The notes below the pieces were generated by a model, which saw nothing but the letters and a program-made list of their open reading frames with translations, was not told the DNA's origin and searched no databases. Below, one piece after another: positions 7,709-17,747 of a DNA stretch of 47,219 nucleotides. The position numbers were made by a program, and so were the translations under genes. The stretch is from Clostridium liquoris (GTDB lineage: Bacteria; Bacillota; Clostridia; Clostridiales; Clostridiaceae): positions 1 to 47,219 of the forward strand of contig NZ_PVXO01000007.1 of NCBI RefSeq assembly GCF_002995785.1, in the 5' to 3' direction. Position 1 is the first letter of the stretch, and each line of letters begins with the position of its first letter.

Positions 7709-7739
7709 TAGAAAGTATATAAGTATGGTCTACTTTCTA
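7709..7739 (-). promoter_or_regulatory. 5'-terminal stem-loop in the DUF1858 leader
   Basis: Perfect 9-bp inverted repeat TAGAAAGTA (7709-7717) / TACTTTCTA (7731-7739). The predicted transcription start is about 7739, so the RNA would begin with this stem. It may stabilise the message or be an operator. Confidence 0.45.
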
Positions 7740-7745
7740 TATTAT

Positions 7746-7774
7746 ATTATAAATAACAAAACCTAATATTTCAA
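7746..7774 (-). promoter_or_regulatory. Promoter of the DUF1858 gene
   Basis: Minus strand TTGAAA (7769-7774), 17-bp spacer, perfect TATAAT (7746-7751). Confidence 0.75.
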
Positions 7775-7836
7775 GTATACACTTATTATATACTAAGGCA
7801 CTAAAAACATACCTAGAAATGAATATTAACACCTTA

Positions 7837-9135
<1,299 letters not shown>

Positions 9136-9164
9136 TTAAAATACATACTGAATGTATATCAGTA

Positions 9165-10571
9165 TTAAAGTTTTTTATTTATATCTCTTGCTACAACTAC
9201 TCCGGTAACTGAAGCTTGCATAAGTCCTCTTGTAATTCCAGCTCCATCACCTATAGTATATAAATTTTTTATAGCTGTTTCAAATTTATTATTTGTTTCA
9301 AATTTACTTGAATAGAATTTTACCTCTACTCCATAAAGCAATGTGTTTTTACTATAAAGACCTGGTGCTATTTTATCAAAAGCTTTTAAAGCTTCTACTA
9401 TTGCAGTTAAATGTCTTTGAGGCAATACAAAGCTTAAATCTCCTGGAACCGCTGACTTCATAGTTGGTATAGTAGTAGATTTACTTAGTCTAGAGTAATC
9501 AGTTCTTCTTCCATTTAAAAGATCTCCAAGCCTCTGTACCATTATCCCTCCACCAGTAAGCATGTTACCTAATTTTGCAACATACTTTCCATAATCAATA
9601 GGTTGATTAAAGGGTTCAGTAAAAGTAGTTGATACTAACACTGCAAAATTTGTATTATCTGTTCTTAATTCTTTTTCAGAATAGCTATGTCCATTAACCA
9701 CTGCTATATTATCTTCATAATGTTCTTCGGAAACAACTCCACCTGGATTCATGCAAAAAGTTCTTACCTTATTTTCAAAGGTATCCGAATAATAAACTAA
9801 CTTAGCTTCATATAAATCTTTAGTTAAATGATCCATTATGGAATTTGGTACTTCTACCCTTACTCCTATATCAACGGCATTATTAGTAGTTTTTAAATTA
9901 TGTTTTTTTGCCTCCCCTGAAAGCCATTCAGCTCCTCCCCTTCCTGGAGCTACAACTACATAATCTGAAGCTACTTTCTTAGTACCCTCCTTATTTTCTA
10001 ATACTACTCCCTTCGCCTTCTGTTCCTCTATTATAATATCTTTTACCTCTGTTAATTCGTAAAAATCTGTATTAGTGTTATGTATTAAATGCTCATACAT
10101 ACCCTTTAATACATTGTAGGCTAGCTCTGTTCCTAAATGTCTAACAGGACATTCAATTAATCTTATATTATGTTTACTAGCCTCATATTTTATTTTATCA
10201 ATATTTTCATTATTTAATCCATAAACAGTTTTATTAGCTCCAAAATGTAAATATACATCATCACAATATTTTATTAAATCTTTTGCTTCACTTTCAGAAA
10301 AGTATTCTAATATTCTTCCCCCTACTTCAGGACTTAAAGATAGTTTCCCATCAGAGAAAGCCCCTGCTCCTGACCATCCAAAAGTTATTCCACAAGGAGT
10401 ACAGTTTACACATTTACCAGTAACTCTAGCAGGACAATTTCTTTTCTCAATACTTCTACCTTTATCTACAATAAGAATATTTATTTCTGGTTTTAATTTT
10501 GTAAGTTCTAATGCCGTAAATATTCCAGCAGGACCTGCCCCGACTATAATTAAATCATATTTATTTTTCAA
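9165..10571 (-). CDS. COG2509-type FAD-dependent dehydrogenase
   Basis: A 468-residue flavoprotein of the uncharacterised COG2509 group. Seen: FAD-binding VGAGPAGIFTALEL near the N-terminus; a cysteine-rich signature CPARVTGKCVNCTPCGITFG directly followed by GWSGAGAFSDGKL; a mid-protein APGRGGAEW; and a C-terminal YTIGDGAGITRGLMQAS that completes the FAD site. The four closely spaced cysteines suggest an extra metal or disulfide site, but the reaction is unknown. I chose the TTG at 10571 because AGGAGGG sits 8 nt before it; the longer reading frame (to 10625) would add residues upstream of the ribosome site. purA follows closely on the same strand. Confidence 0.85.
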   Translation of the reverse strand: MKNKYDLIIVGAGPAGIFTALELTKLKPEINILIVDKGRSIEKRNCPARVTGKCVNCTPCGITFGWSGAGAFSDGKLSLSPEVGGRILEYFSESEAKDLIKYCDDVYLHFGANKTVYGLNNENIDKIKYEASKHNIRLIECPVRHLGTELAYNVLKGMYEHLIHNTNTDFYELTEVKDIIIEEQKAKGVVLENKEGTKKVASDYVVVAPGRGGAEWLSGEAKKHNLKTTNNAVDIGVRVEVPNSIMDHLTKDLYEAKLVYYSDTFENKVRTFCMNPGGVVSEEHYEDNIAVVNGHSYSEKELRTDNTNFAVLVSTTFTEPFNQPIDYGKYVAKLGNMLTGGGIMVQRLGDLLNGRRTDYSRLSKSTTIPTMKSAVPGDLSFVLPQRHLTAIVEALKAFDKIAPGLYSKNTLLYGVEVKFYSSKFETNNKFETAIKNLYTIGDGAGITRGLMQASVTGVVVARDINKKL

Positions 10572-10590
10572 TTTACATCCCTCCTGTAAT

Positions 10591-10619
10591 ATGGTAGCAA
10601 AAATGAACATGCCCGTCAA
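10591..10619 (-). promoter_or_regulatory. Possible promoter of the COG2509 flavoprotein gene
   Basis: Minus strand TTGACG (10614-10619), 17-bp spacer, TACCAT (10591-10596). The -10 is weak, and the start would fall almost on the ribosome site, so this is tentative. Confidence 0.35.
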
Positions 10620-10838
10620 TAACAATTACGAATATTTATTATTTTATTAACAAAATAATTCGGATACAATATTTTATACATTATTCATTATTTTTATTAT
10701 TAGCATAAAATGATTTTACAAATAAAATAATTATATTATACTATTTATATGGAACCTCAATATTCCTTTTAAGGATAACATTTTGCATATTTTGAATATT
10801 ATAATAGTAGCTTAATTAGAGTTATAGGAGAGATAAAT

Positions 10839-11357
10839 ATGAACCTTCCAAATATTTTAACCTTATTTAGAATGTTTTTAGTACCAACCTTTATATTGGT
10901 ATTCTTTTCAGATATTAATAACCATATATTTTATTCAATAGTAATATTTTTAATGGCAGGTTTTACTGATGTATTAGATGGATATATAGCAAGAAAACAC
11001 GATTTAGTAACTAAATGGGGCATTGTTTTAGATCCTTTAGCAGATAAACTTATGCTTCTTACCGTACTTAGTTGTTTAGCCATTGATTATATTATTCCCT
11101 TCTGGATACTTATTATAGTAGCAATAAAGGAACTGGCTATGATTATTGCAGGAGCCATACTATATAATAAAGATTTCATAATCCCATCAAATAAATTTGG
11201 TAAAATGGCCACTTTTATGTTTTACTTTGCAATATTTACATTAAACTTTAACATAAAACTAGGTGGTTATCTTTTAGATGCAGCAGTATTAAGTGCAATT
11301 ATAGCCTTTGTTAATTATTGCCTATTTTATTTGGATCAAAAAAATATAAAACAATAG
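10839..11357 (+). CDS. pgsA: CDP-diacylglycerol--glycerol-3-phosphate phosphatidyltransferase
   Basis: A 172-residue integral membrane enzyme of the CDP-alcohol phosphatidyltransferase family. It makes phosphatidylglycerol phosphate from CDP-DAG and glycerol-3-phosphate, the entry to PG and cardiolipin. The full catalytic signature D-x2-DG-x2-AR-x8-G-x3-D-x3-D is visible in DVLDGYIARK...GIVLDPLAD (about 43-68). Hydrophobic segments follow at about 74-115 and 125-165. The start NLPNILTLFRM is typical of PgsA. AGGAGAG precedes the ATG at 10839. It is a single gene between divergent and convergent neighbours. Other CDP-alcohol transferases share the motif, but this N-terminus and size favour PgsA. 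Confidence 0.9.
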   Translation: MNLPNILTLFRMFLVPTFILVFFSDINNHIFYSIVIFLMAGFTDVLDGYIARKHDLVTKWGIVLDPLADKLMLLTVLSCLAIDYIIPFWILIIVAIKELAMIIAGAILYNKDFIIPSNKFGKMATFMFYFAIFTLNFNIKLGGYLLDAAVLSAIIAFVNYCLFYLDQKNIKQ

Positions 11358-11410
11358 ACACAGTAATTGAATACTGTGCCTTAAAAAATATCTTACCTTT
11401 AATATGCCCT

Positions 11411-11626
11411 TTAATCTTCCCATAAATCCTTTGTTAATTCTTCTATTTCTTTTTTTAATTTTTTAGTCTCTTCTTTATCTATGGTTATATTATCATTATT
11501 AATAATTATTACATCCCCTTCCTTTACACTAAAGGGGATTTTTTTCTTTTCTATATTAATCATAACCCTATTTTCTAATTCTACCACTGCATAATTTTCT
11601 TCAATTCTATCAATTATACCTCTCAT
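11411..11626 (-). CDS. DUF3006 domain protein
   Basis: A 71-residue protein made of one small beta-rich DUF3006 domain (RGIIDRIEENYAVVELEN...IPFSVKEGDVI), followed by a charged Lys/Glu helix. DUF3006 proteins are common in Firmicutes and often lie beside secreted nucleases or hydrolases, but their role is unknown. A GGAGG site precedes the ATG at 11626. It lies 36 nt downstream of the ACT-domain gene on the same strand and is probably cotranscribed with it. Confidence 0.82.
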   Translation of the reverse strand: MRGIIDRIEENYAVVELENRVMINIEKKKIPFSVKEGDVIIINNDNITIDKEETKKLKKEIEELTKDLWED

Positions 11627-11662
11627 TTAGCTTCCTCCGCACTATAATATAATAGATAATTG

Positions 11663-12100
11663 CTAATCCATAGCAATAAGCTCTAATTTGATAACGTGTT
11701 CCATATTTCTTATCTCTTCTAGCATATTATTCAATTCTATGTTCAAATTAGAAATATCAAAAGTTATATTTACATTTGCAGTATTATTTATAGGTATCTC
11801 TTGATTTATTGTTAATATATTTCCCTTATAGAAAGCAATTTTATCTAATATTTTTGATAGAGTGCCTGGTTCATGATCCAGTGTCAAAGAAATAATTACT
11901 TTGTGATTATTCATAGTTTCAGATACTGTAAAAACATAATCTTTATATTTATAATAAGTACTTCTGCTTATGCCAGCAATCTTTACAGCCTCAGTTATTT
12001 CCTTAACCTTTCCAGTTTTCATCATTTCTTTTACTTCAATTACCTTTTCGAAAACATCTGGAAGCACGCTAGTGTGTATCATTAGAAACTTGTAACTCAT
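11663..12100 (-). CDS. ACT domain protein, PheB/UPF0735 family
   Basis: A 145-residue protein with an N-terminal helix-turn-helix-like segment (EITEAVKIAGISRSTYYKYK, about 34-53) and a C-terminal ACT domain (VIISLTLDHEPGTLSKILDKI onward), as in UPF0735/PheB (B. subtilis YszB). ACT domains bind amino acids, so it may be an amino-acid-responsive regulator; its targets are unknown. I chose the ATG at 12100 because GAGGTGA lies 5 nt before it; an in-frame GTG at 12109 overlaps that site. A good promoter (12152-12180) precedes it, and DUF3006 follows. Confidence 0.87.
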   Translation of the reverse strand: MSYKFLMIHTSVLPDVFEKVIEVKEMMKTGKVKEITEAVKIAGISRSTYYKYKDYVFTVSETMNNHKVIISLTLDHEPGTLSKILDKIAFYKGNILTINQEIPINNTANVNITFDISNLNIELNNMLEEIRNMEHVIKLELIAMD

Positions 12101-12151
12101 AAAAATCACCTCATGTATACATTATATTAGAACAAATGTATTTATGGCATA

Positions 12152-12180
12152 ATATTAACATAATAAAGTCATATATACAA
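12152..12180 (-). promoter_or_regulatory. Promoter of the ACT-domain gene
   Basis: Minus strand TTGTAT (12175-12180), 17-bp spacer, TAATAT (12152-12157). Confidence 0.55.
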
Positions 12181-12187
12181 CCTGATA

Positions 12188-13687
12188 TTAATTTTGTATA
12201 ACTACCAGTGTATTTCTTGGTATATTATCATAAATCCATTTAGCATATGGGTCTGGTAACCTTATACAACCATGGGAAGCTTTCTTGCCTAGCTTCTTAT
12301 ATTCTTCTTCATTAATACTTCCATCTAAATTATGTATAACACTATGAAATAAAAAATCATGATTAATTCTTACAAAATTATAACATATATATCCTTTTTC
12401 TTTTCCAAAGTATTCTCCCCTTCCACCAATTAAATATCTACCTGTTGGAGTTGGTGTTGCATCCATACCAGTAGAACATATAAATGTTTGTAGAAGCTTT
12501 CCATATTTATATACATAAACCTTTTGATCACTTATATCAACTATTATGCTATAAATATTTGATGGTGTTACTTTCTTTATATAGTCACTTCTAATATATC
12601 CTTTTACTTCATTAAGAGTATCATAATCCTTTGCTTGTACATAATAAAAATTTCCTCTTTTACTTAGAGCTTTTACTTCTTGAGTGCTTCCATAAATATG
12701 CCCAGCAATGGCTGAATTAGTGCTTGCTTCTTTTCTTATTCTAATTTTAGTATTTTCATTATCATTTCCTACATACATAGGTTCTATTTTAGGTGCTGCA
12801 GGTGTCTTTGGCTGTACTATAGGTATAGGCTTTTTTGCAACAGATATATCTATATTTTTTACATCATCATAATCTCCTAGGTTATCCGTATTGGCACCTT
12901 TACTTTCTGCTTTATTAACCCTTATAGATAACTTATATGAGCCCGCAGATAATTTATCTGTAAATACACTATAAGCTTCTTGAGAATTTATTTCTTTTCC
13001 ATAATATTTTGTAATATCTGTCCATTTCTTTGTATTATTCGAATATAGCCATACCCTATATTGTACTAATCCATAATATCCATCTGTTTTTACAATGATT
13101 TCTTGTGAATTGCCTTCATATAATGGAGATTTATTTTTTAGTACTACATTTAGTTTTGGTTGCCCATTTTTTATGCATTGAAACTTTTCAATTTTATAGT
13201 CATCATATTTTATATCATATTTTTCTATTTTTGCACTTTTGCTTCCTTCAGTATTAGCATTTTTAACAAACACTATAATTTCATAACTTCCAGGGATAAT
13301 TTTAAGTATATTAGCTTGATAAGTTTCTTTTCCATCTCTATCCATAGTATATCCTTCAGTAATATCCGTCCATGTATCCTTGTCTAATGAATGCAAAAAT
13401 ACTCTATAATTTACTTTACCATCATAATTAGAATTAATTAATAATGGAGTTAAAATTGTTTCATAAACTGGGGAATTACCCAATTTAATAGAAGCATTTT
13501 TTAATATTGTATTTTCCGTAGGTGGTATCACAACTCTATTATCTTCACTTTTGTTATCAATAGTTTGTCCGACTTCTTCCTTAGGTAAACTATTAGCAGC
13601 ATAAGCTTTTATTGGTATACTGAACACTGCAGATGTACAAATAAATGTTAGTAATAAAAGTTTTGCTAGTTTAAAATCTTTTCTCAT
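12188..13687 (-). CDS. Secreted L,D-transpeptidase with SH3 and two tandem modules
   Basis: A 499-residue exported cell-wall enzyme. A signal peptide occupies about 1-31 (hydrophobic LLLLTFICTSAVFSI, then AYA/A). Two similar modules follow: about 60-170, with YRVFLHSLDKDTWTDIT, and about 180-285, with YRVWLYSNNTKKWTDIT. A Pro-rich linker (285-303), an SH3b domain (about 305-373) and a YkuD L,D-transpeptidase domain (about 378-498) complete it. Catalytic residues are visible: His448 and Ser-His-Gly-Cys474-Ile-Arg. Such enzymes make 3-3 peptidoglycan cross-links or anchor proteins. I chose the ATG at 13687 (AAGGGGG 5 nt upstream) rather than the GTG before it. It appears monocistronic. Confidence 0.92.
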   Translation of the reverse strand: MRKDFKLAKLLLLTFICTSAVFSIPIKAYAANSLPKEEVGQTIDNKSEDNRVVIPPTENTILKNASIKLGNSPVYETILTPLLINSNYDGKVNYRVFLHSLDKDTWTDITEGYTMDRDGKETYQANILKIIPGSYEIIVFVKNANTEGSKSAKIEKYDIKYDDYKIEKFQCIKNGQPKLNVVLKNKSPLYEGNSQEIIVKTDGYYGLVQYRVWLYSNNTKKWTDITKYYGKEINSQEAYSVFTDKLSAGSYKLSIRVNKAESKGANTDNLGDYDDVKNIDISVAKKPIPIVQPKTPAAPKIEPMYVGNDNENTKIRIRKEASTNSAIAGHIYGSTQEVKALSKRGNFYYVQAKDYDTLNEVKGYIRSDYIKKVTPSNIYSIIVDISDQKVYVYKYGKLLQTFICSTGMDATPTPTGRYLIGGRGEYFGKEKGYICYNFVRINHDFLFHSVIHNLDGSINEEEYKKLGKKASHGCIRLPDPYAKWIYDNIPRNTLVVIQN

Positions 13688-13792
13688 CACTGCCCCCTTT
13701 TAAATATTAAATTGTAATCCTTAATTAAATTATACTAAATTAGCTAATATAAAAGTACAAATATTTTCATTTATATTTTTATATTTAAAAAA

Positions 13793-13812
13793 AGAGCAGA
13801 AAAATCCGCTCT
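13793..13812 (-). terminator. Terminator after tRNA-Thr
   Basis: Minus strand AGAGCGG / CTGCTCT (one wobble pair), a 6-nt T-rich loop, then T7. It ends the leftward tRNA-Thr transcript. Confidence 0.8.
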
Positions 13813-13850
13813 TCATTATACCAAGTATTATATAAAATATATAATTTTAA

Positions 13851-13926
13851 TGGTGCTCCCGACAGGATTTGAACCTGCGACCTGCTGATTACGAATCAGC
13901 TGCACTACCAGCTGTGCTACAGGAGC
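13851..13926 (-). tRNA. tRNA-Thr (CGT)
   Basis: 76 nt with encoded CCA. The acceptor stem is GCTCCTG/CGGGAGC; anticodon stem GCTGA/TCAGC with loop TTCGTAA gives CGU, which reads ACG. It stands alone with its own promoter and terminator, between the transpeptidase and dnaB. Confidence 0.95.
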
Positions 13927-13941
13927 AAACTTACATTATAT

Positions 13942-13970
13942 ATTTTACCATAATAAAACATAATGTTCAA
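13942..13970 (-). promoter_or_regulatory. Promoter of tRNA-Thr
   Basis: Minus strand TTGAAC (13965-13970), 17-bp spacer, TAAAAT (13942-13947); start close to the tRNA 5' end. Confidence 0.7.
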
Positions 13971-13991
13971 ATTCTATAATTCATTGCAAAA

Positions 13992-14020
13992 CAAAAAAAA
14001 GGTGAAAACACCTCTTTTTT
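13992..14020 (-). terminator. Terminator after dnaB
   Basis: Minus strand AGGTG-TTTT-CACCT with a T8 tract, directly after the dnaB stop. It separates the long dnaB operon from tRNA-Thr. Confidence 0.85.
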
Positions 14021-14026
14021 ATATCT

Positions 14027-15361
14027 TTACTCCTGATGTACTATATCCAATCTTCCAAACTTACTAAATTGTCCTAACCAAGCAAGTTTTACGGTTCCCG
14101 TAGGACCGTTTCTTTGTTTTGCTATTATACATTCTGCTACATTTTTATCTTCTGTTTCTTTATTATAATATTCATCTCTATATAAAAACATAACTAAGTC
14201 GGCATCCTGTTCTATAGAACCTGATTCTCTTAAATCAGAAAGCATAGGCCTATGGTCTGTTCTTTGTTCTGGTGCTCTAGACAGCTGTGATAGAGCAATT
14301 ACTGGGCACTCCATTTCTTTTGCAAGGGCTTTAATAGAACGAGAAATCTCTGATACTTCTTGTTGTCTGCTCTCAGATCCTCTACTGCCTGACATAAGCT
14401 GAAGATAGTCAACAATTATCATATCTATACCATTTTCTATCTTTAACCTTCTGCACTTAGATCGCATTTCCATAACAGAAATACCAGCGGTATCATCTAT
14501 AAATATCTTTGCTGAGGACAATGGTCCTGAAGCTTTAGCAATATTCTCCCAATCCCTGTCTTCTAAATTTCCAGTTCTTAACTTAAGCATATCTACATTG
14601 GCTTCTGAACATAAAAGTTTATATGCCAGCTGTTCCTTTGACATTTCTAGAGAAAATATAGCTATGCTCTTACCACATCTTAATGCCGCATATTGTGCTA
14701 AATTTAATGCAAAAGTTGTTTTTCCCATAGAAGGTCTTGCCGCTACAAGTATCATGTCTCCCTTTTGAAATCCCGATGTTTTAGCATCTAACTCTGGAAA
14801 ACCAGAGGGTATACCTGTAACCCCTCCTTTATTATTAAAGATTTTCTCTATCTCAATGAAGCCTCTTTCTAATACAGTACTCATTGCCTCAAAATCACTA
14901 GTATTTCTATTACTTCCTATATTAAATATTTTTTTCTCTGCTAAATCTACAATAGCTTCAACATCATCCTGCTTATTATAACTATTTTCTATTATATCTG
15001 TTGAAGCTCTTATAAGTTTTCTTAATGTAGCTTTATCTTTAACTATTTTTATATAGGACTGCAAATTTGCTGTGGAAATCACGGTGCTGCAAACCTGGCT
15101 TATATATGTGATTCCTCCTGCACTTTCTAACTTTTCTTTTGATTGGAGATTTTCAGTAACAGTTACCAAATCCACTGCTATATCCTTCTGATATAAATCT
15201 AATATAGCATTAAATATTATTTGATGTGCATCCTTATAAAAGTCTTCCTTATTAAGCACCTCTAAAGCTTGTGCTATAGAAGATTTATCAATCATCATAG
15301 ATCCAAGTACACATTGTTCCGCTTCTATATTATGAGGCATACTTTTTAACGGTGCATCCAT
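14027..15361 (-). CDS. dnaB: Replicative DNA helicase DnaB (DnaC of Bacillus)
   Basis: A 444-residue hexameric 5'-3' helicase that unwinds DNA at the fork and binds primase. The N-terminal DnaB domain (PHNIEAEQCVLGSMMID onward) is followed by the RecA-like core: Walker A VAARPSMGKTTFALN (about 207-221), Walker B MIIVDYLQLMSG (about 315-326), and the SQLSRAPEQR plus SGSIEQDADLVMF stretches near the C-terminus. I chose the ATG at 15361: AAGGAG lies 8 nt upstream of it and only 2 nt from the alternative ATG at 15367. It is the last gene of the leftward block rplI-Lon-dnaB. It should work with the DnaD/DnaC-like pair at the left end of the window. Confidence 0.97.
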   Translation of the reverse strand: MDAPLKSMPHNIEAEQCVLGSMMIDKSSIAQALEVLNKEDFYKDAHQIIFNAILDLYQKDIAVDLVTVTENLQSKEKLESAGGITYISQVCSTVISTANLQSYIKIVKDKATLRKLIRASTDIIENSYNKQDDVEAIVDLAEKKIFNIGSNRNTSDFEAMSTVLERGFIEIEKIFNNKGGVTGIPSGFPELDAKTSGFQKGDMILVAARPSMGKTTFALNLAQYAALRCGKSIAIFSLEMSKEQLAYKLLCSEANVDMLKLRTGNLEDRDWENIAKASGPLSSAKIFIDDTAGISVMEMRSKCRRLKIENGIDMIIVDYLQLMSGSRGSESRQQEVSEISRSIKALAKEMECPVIALSQLSRAPEQRTDHRPMLSDLRESGSIEQDADLVMFLYRDEYYNKETEDKNVAECIIAKQRNGPTGTVKLAWLGQFSKFGRLDIVHQE

Positions 15362-15396
15362 ACTCATCTCTCCTTAGTAGTAAGTATAACTTATTT

Positions 15397-17292
15397 CTAA
15401 AATACTATTTTTATTAATTCCTCTATATTTTCTACTGATTTTACTTGTATATCCTTAAGTCCTGTTGGAACTTCTTTTAAGTTATCCTTAGGTACTAATA
15501 CAAATTTCATACCTTTTCTTCTTGCACCATATATTTTTTCAAAAATACCTCCTACTGGCTTAATTTTACCCCTTAAAGATATCTCTCCAGTAATAGCTAT
15601 ATCTTGTCTAATAGGCTTGTTTAAAAGCGCACTTATTATACATACAGTAATTGCAGCTCCTGCTGAAGGACCATCTATTCGTCCTCCCCCAATTACATTT
15701 ACATGTATATCATAATCGCTTATATCCTTATCAGTAAGTTTTCTTATAACTGATGCTGCATTAAACACAGAATCCTTAGCCATAGTTCCTGCAGTATCAT
15801 TAAATCTTACTTTACCATGTCCCTTTTCTTTTGCTTCAAAAACAGAAGCCTCTATTTCTATAGTAGATCCAATATATCCGCTAACTCCTAATCCATAAAT
15901 ATGACCTACTTCATATTTATTTTCGTTATTTATCTCTTCATAAGGAATTAGCCTGTTTATACCTATAACTTCTTTTAAATCTTCTAACTCTATTTTTACT
16001 TTATCACCAGTTGCATCAAGATTATTATTATAGAGTACATATCCATATACATCTGCCAGCATATTCACTGCTTTTCTTCCTTCCATAGTATACATGCTTA
16101 TCATTTCTGCTATTCCACACGCTAAATCTATATTTAACTTTTCAGCTGCATTTATTACTATAGATTGTATATCTTTAGGTGTTAAAGGCTGAAAATATAC
16201 TTCTGTACATCTAGATCTTAATGCCGGATTTATATCTTGAGGTTCTCTGGTCGTGGCTCCTATAAGTATAAAATCTGCAGGGGCTCCATTTTCAAAAAGA
16301 TATTTTATATATTTGGGTGTATTTTCATCATCTGGATCATAATAAGAAGATGAGAATTCCACTCTTTTGTCTTCTAATACTTTTAATAGCTTATTTTGTA
16401 AAATGGGATCTAATTCGCCTATTTCATCTATAAACAGTACCCCTCCATGGGCTTCTGTGACCAAACCTGGCTTAGGTTCAGGTACCCCAACCTCGGCTAA
16501 ATCTCTTTTACTTCCTTGATATATAGGATCATGCACAGATCCTAATAAAGGATTAGTTATTTCTCTTGGATCCCATCTTAGAGTTGTTCCATCTACTTCA
16601 ATAAATTTAGCATCCTTATCAAAAGGAGTATTTTTTAACTTCTTAGCCTCTTCTAGTGCAAGCCTAGCTGCAGTTGTCTTTCCTACTCCTGGCGGTCCAT
16701 ATAGTATAATATGTTGAGGATATGGAGAAACTAATTTTGAAAGCAATGATTTTATTGCTGTCTCCTGACCAACAATTTCAGAAAAAGACTCAGGTCTTAA
16801 TAGGCTTTGTACATTTTTACTAAGTTTTTTAGAATCTAGCAACTCTAGCTCAGCATATTTATTAAGTGTCTTCCTATTTTCAGGGCCCCTTTGTTTTTTT
16901 ATTATACCTAGCCTTATTTCATCCATATATTTATTCTGTTTTTCGATTAAATTTTTTTCCACTTGCTTTTCTATATTATTTTGAACATATTTTTTTGCTA
17001 AACCTTCTGATATCCATTTATGAGTATCTTCCAAAGCCTCAAAAACATTTTTTTCATCAGGAATTATTTCTATTCCCTTACCATCGCTTATTATTTTATT
17101 TAATGCATATAACCTTCTATATTCATCATTGCTGTCTATATAATCTTGAAGTTTAAATTTTATAACTCTTGCTCTTATAGTTTTTTCATCTAATACTTTT
17201 TTTACAATTTCAAATAGTACATTTAATTGCATATCTAAAGGTAAAATATTAGATGAATCTTTATCAAAATCATTAATAAATTGTGATTTCAC
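15397..17292 (-). CDS. Lon-family ATP-dependent protease (spore-former LonC type)
   Basis: A 631-residue AAA+ serine protease. The first ~150 residues are charged and unlike the LAN domain of classical Lon. Then come Walker A YGPPGVGKTTAARLALEEA (about 197-215), Walker B GVLFIDEIGELD (about 285-296), and a C-terminal Lon protease domain with the catalytic Ser in DGPSAGAAITVC and the catalytic Lys downstream in PVGGIFEKIYGARRKG. This layout matches the Lon-like proteases restricted to clostridial spore formers that lie between rplI and dnaB. The start is GTG at 17292 with AAGGAGG 6 nt away. Substrates are unknown; a sporulation role is inferred from family distribution. Confidence 0.9.
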   Translation of the reverse strand: MKSQFINDFDKDSSNILPLDMQLNVLFEIVKKVLDEKTIRARVIKFKLQDYIDSNDEYRRLYALNKIISDGKGIEIIPDEKNVFEALEDTHKWISEGLAKKYVQNNIEKQVEKNLIEKQNKYMDEIRLGIIKKQRGPENRKTLNKYAELELLDSKKLSKNVQSLLRPESFSEIVGQETAIKSLLSKLVSPYPQHIILYGPPGVGKTTAARLALEEAKKLKNTPFDKDAKFIEVDGTTLRWDPREITNPLLGSVHDPIYQGSKRDLAEVGVPEPKPGLVTEAHGGVLFIDEIGELDPILQNKLLKVLEDKRVEFSSSYYDPDDENTPKYIKYLFENGAPADFILIGATTREPQDINPALRSRCTEVYFQPLTPKDIQSIVINAAEKLNIDLACGIAEMISMYTMEGRKAVNMLADVYGYVLYNNNLDATGDKVKIELEDLKEVIGINRLIPYEEINNENKYEVGHIYGLGVSGYIGSTIEIEASVFEAKEKGHGKVRFNDTAGTMAKDSVFNAASVIRKLTDKDISDYDIHVNVIGGGRIDGPSAGAAITVCIISALLNKPIRQDIAITGEISLRGKIKPVGGIFEKIYGARRKGMKFVLVPKDNLKEVPTGLKDIQVKSVENIEELIKIVF

Positions 17293-17303
17293 AATTATCC
17301 TCC

Positions 17304-17747
17304 TTATTGTTCTTCAACAACAACCTTAATTTTTGTAGAAATCTCTGGGTATACCTTAACCTCTACTTCATAAGTGCCTAGTTGTCTTATTACATCTACC
17401 ACTATCTTCTTTTTATCTATATCTATATTAAAATTCCTCTTTAAAGCTTCCGATATATCCTTACCTGTAATGGATCCAAATAATCTTCCATTTTCTCCTG
17501 ATTTAACTTTTAATCTTATTTCTTTTCCTTTTATATCATTAGCTATCCTTTGTGCTTCTTCAATTTCTGCAAGTTTCTGTCTTCTCTCTGCTTCTTTTTT
17601 ATTATTTAAAATATGCATATTTGCTTCGTTAGCTTCTATAGCTAGCTTTCTTGGAAATAAAAAATTCCTTGCATATCCATCGGATGAATTCACCACATCC
17701 CCCTTTTTACCTACACTTTTTACATCTGCTAATAAAATTACTTTCAT
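17304..17747 (-). CDS. rplI: 50S ribosomal protein L9
   Basis: A 147-residue L9, a two-domain protein of the large subunit near the L1 stalk that limits frameshifting. The N-terminal signature [19 protein letters not shown] and [10 protein letters not shown] are intact, followed by the long connecting helix (about 40-75) and the C-terminal domain. The ATG overlaps the end of gdpP by 4 nt (ATGA), so translation is likely coupled. Lon follows 11 nt later. Confidence 0.97.
   Translation of the reverse strand: MKVILLADVKSVGKKGDVVNSSDGYARNFLFPRKLAIEANEANMHILNNKKEAERRQKLAEIEEAQRIANDIKGKEIRLKVKSGENGRLFGSITGKDISEALKRNFNIDIDKKKIVVDVIRQLGTYEVEVKVYPEISTKIKVVVEEQ

Noticed and set aside
11356-11383. CACAGTA / TACTGTG hairpin after pgsA as a terminator
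   Set aside because: The stem is 7 bp and followed by CCTTAAAAAA, not a T-run, on the + strand.
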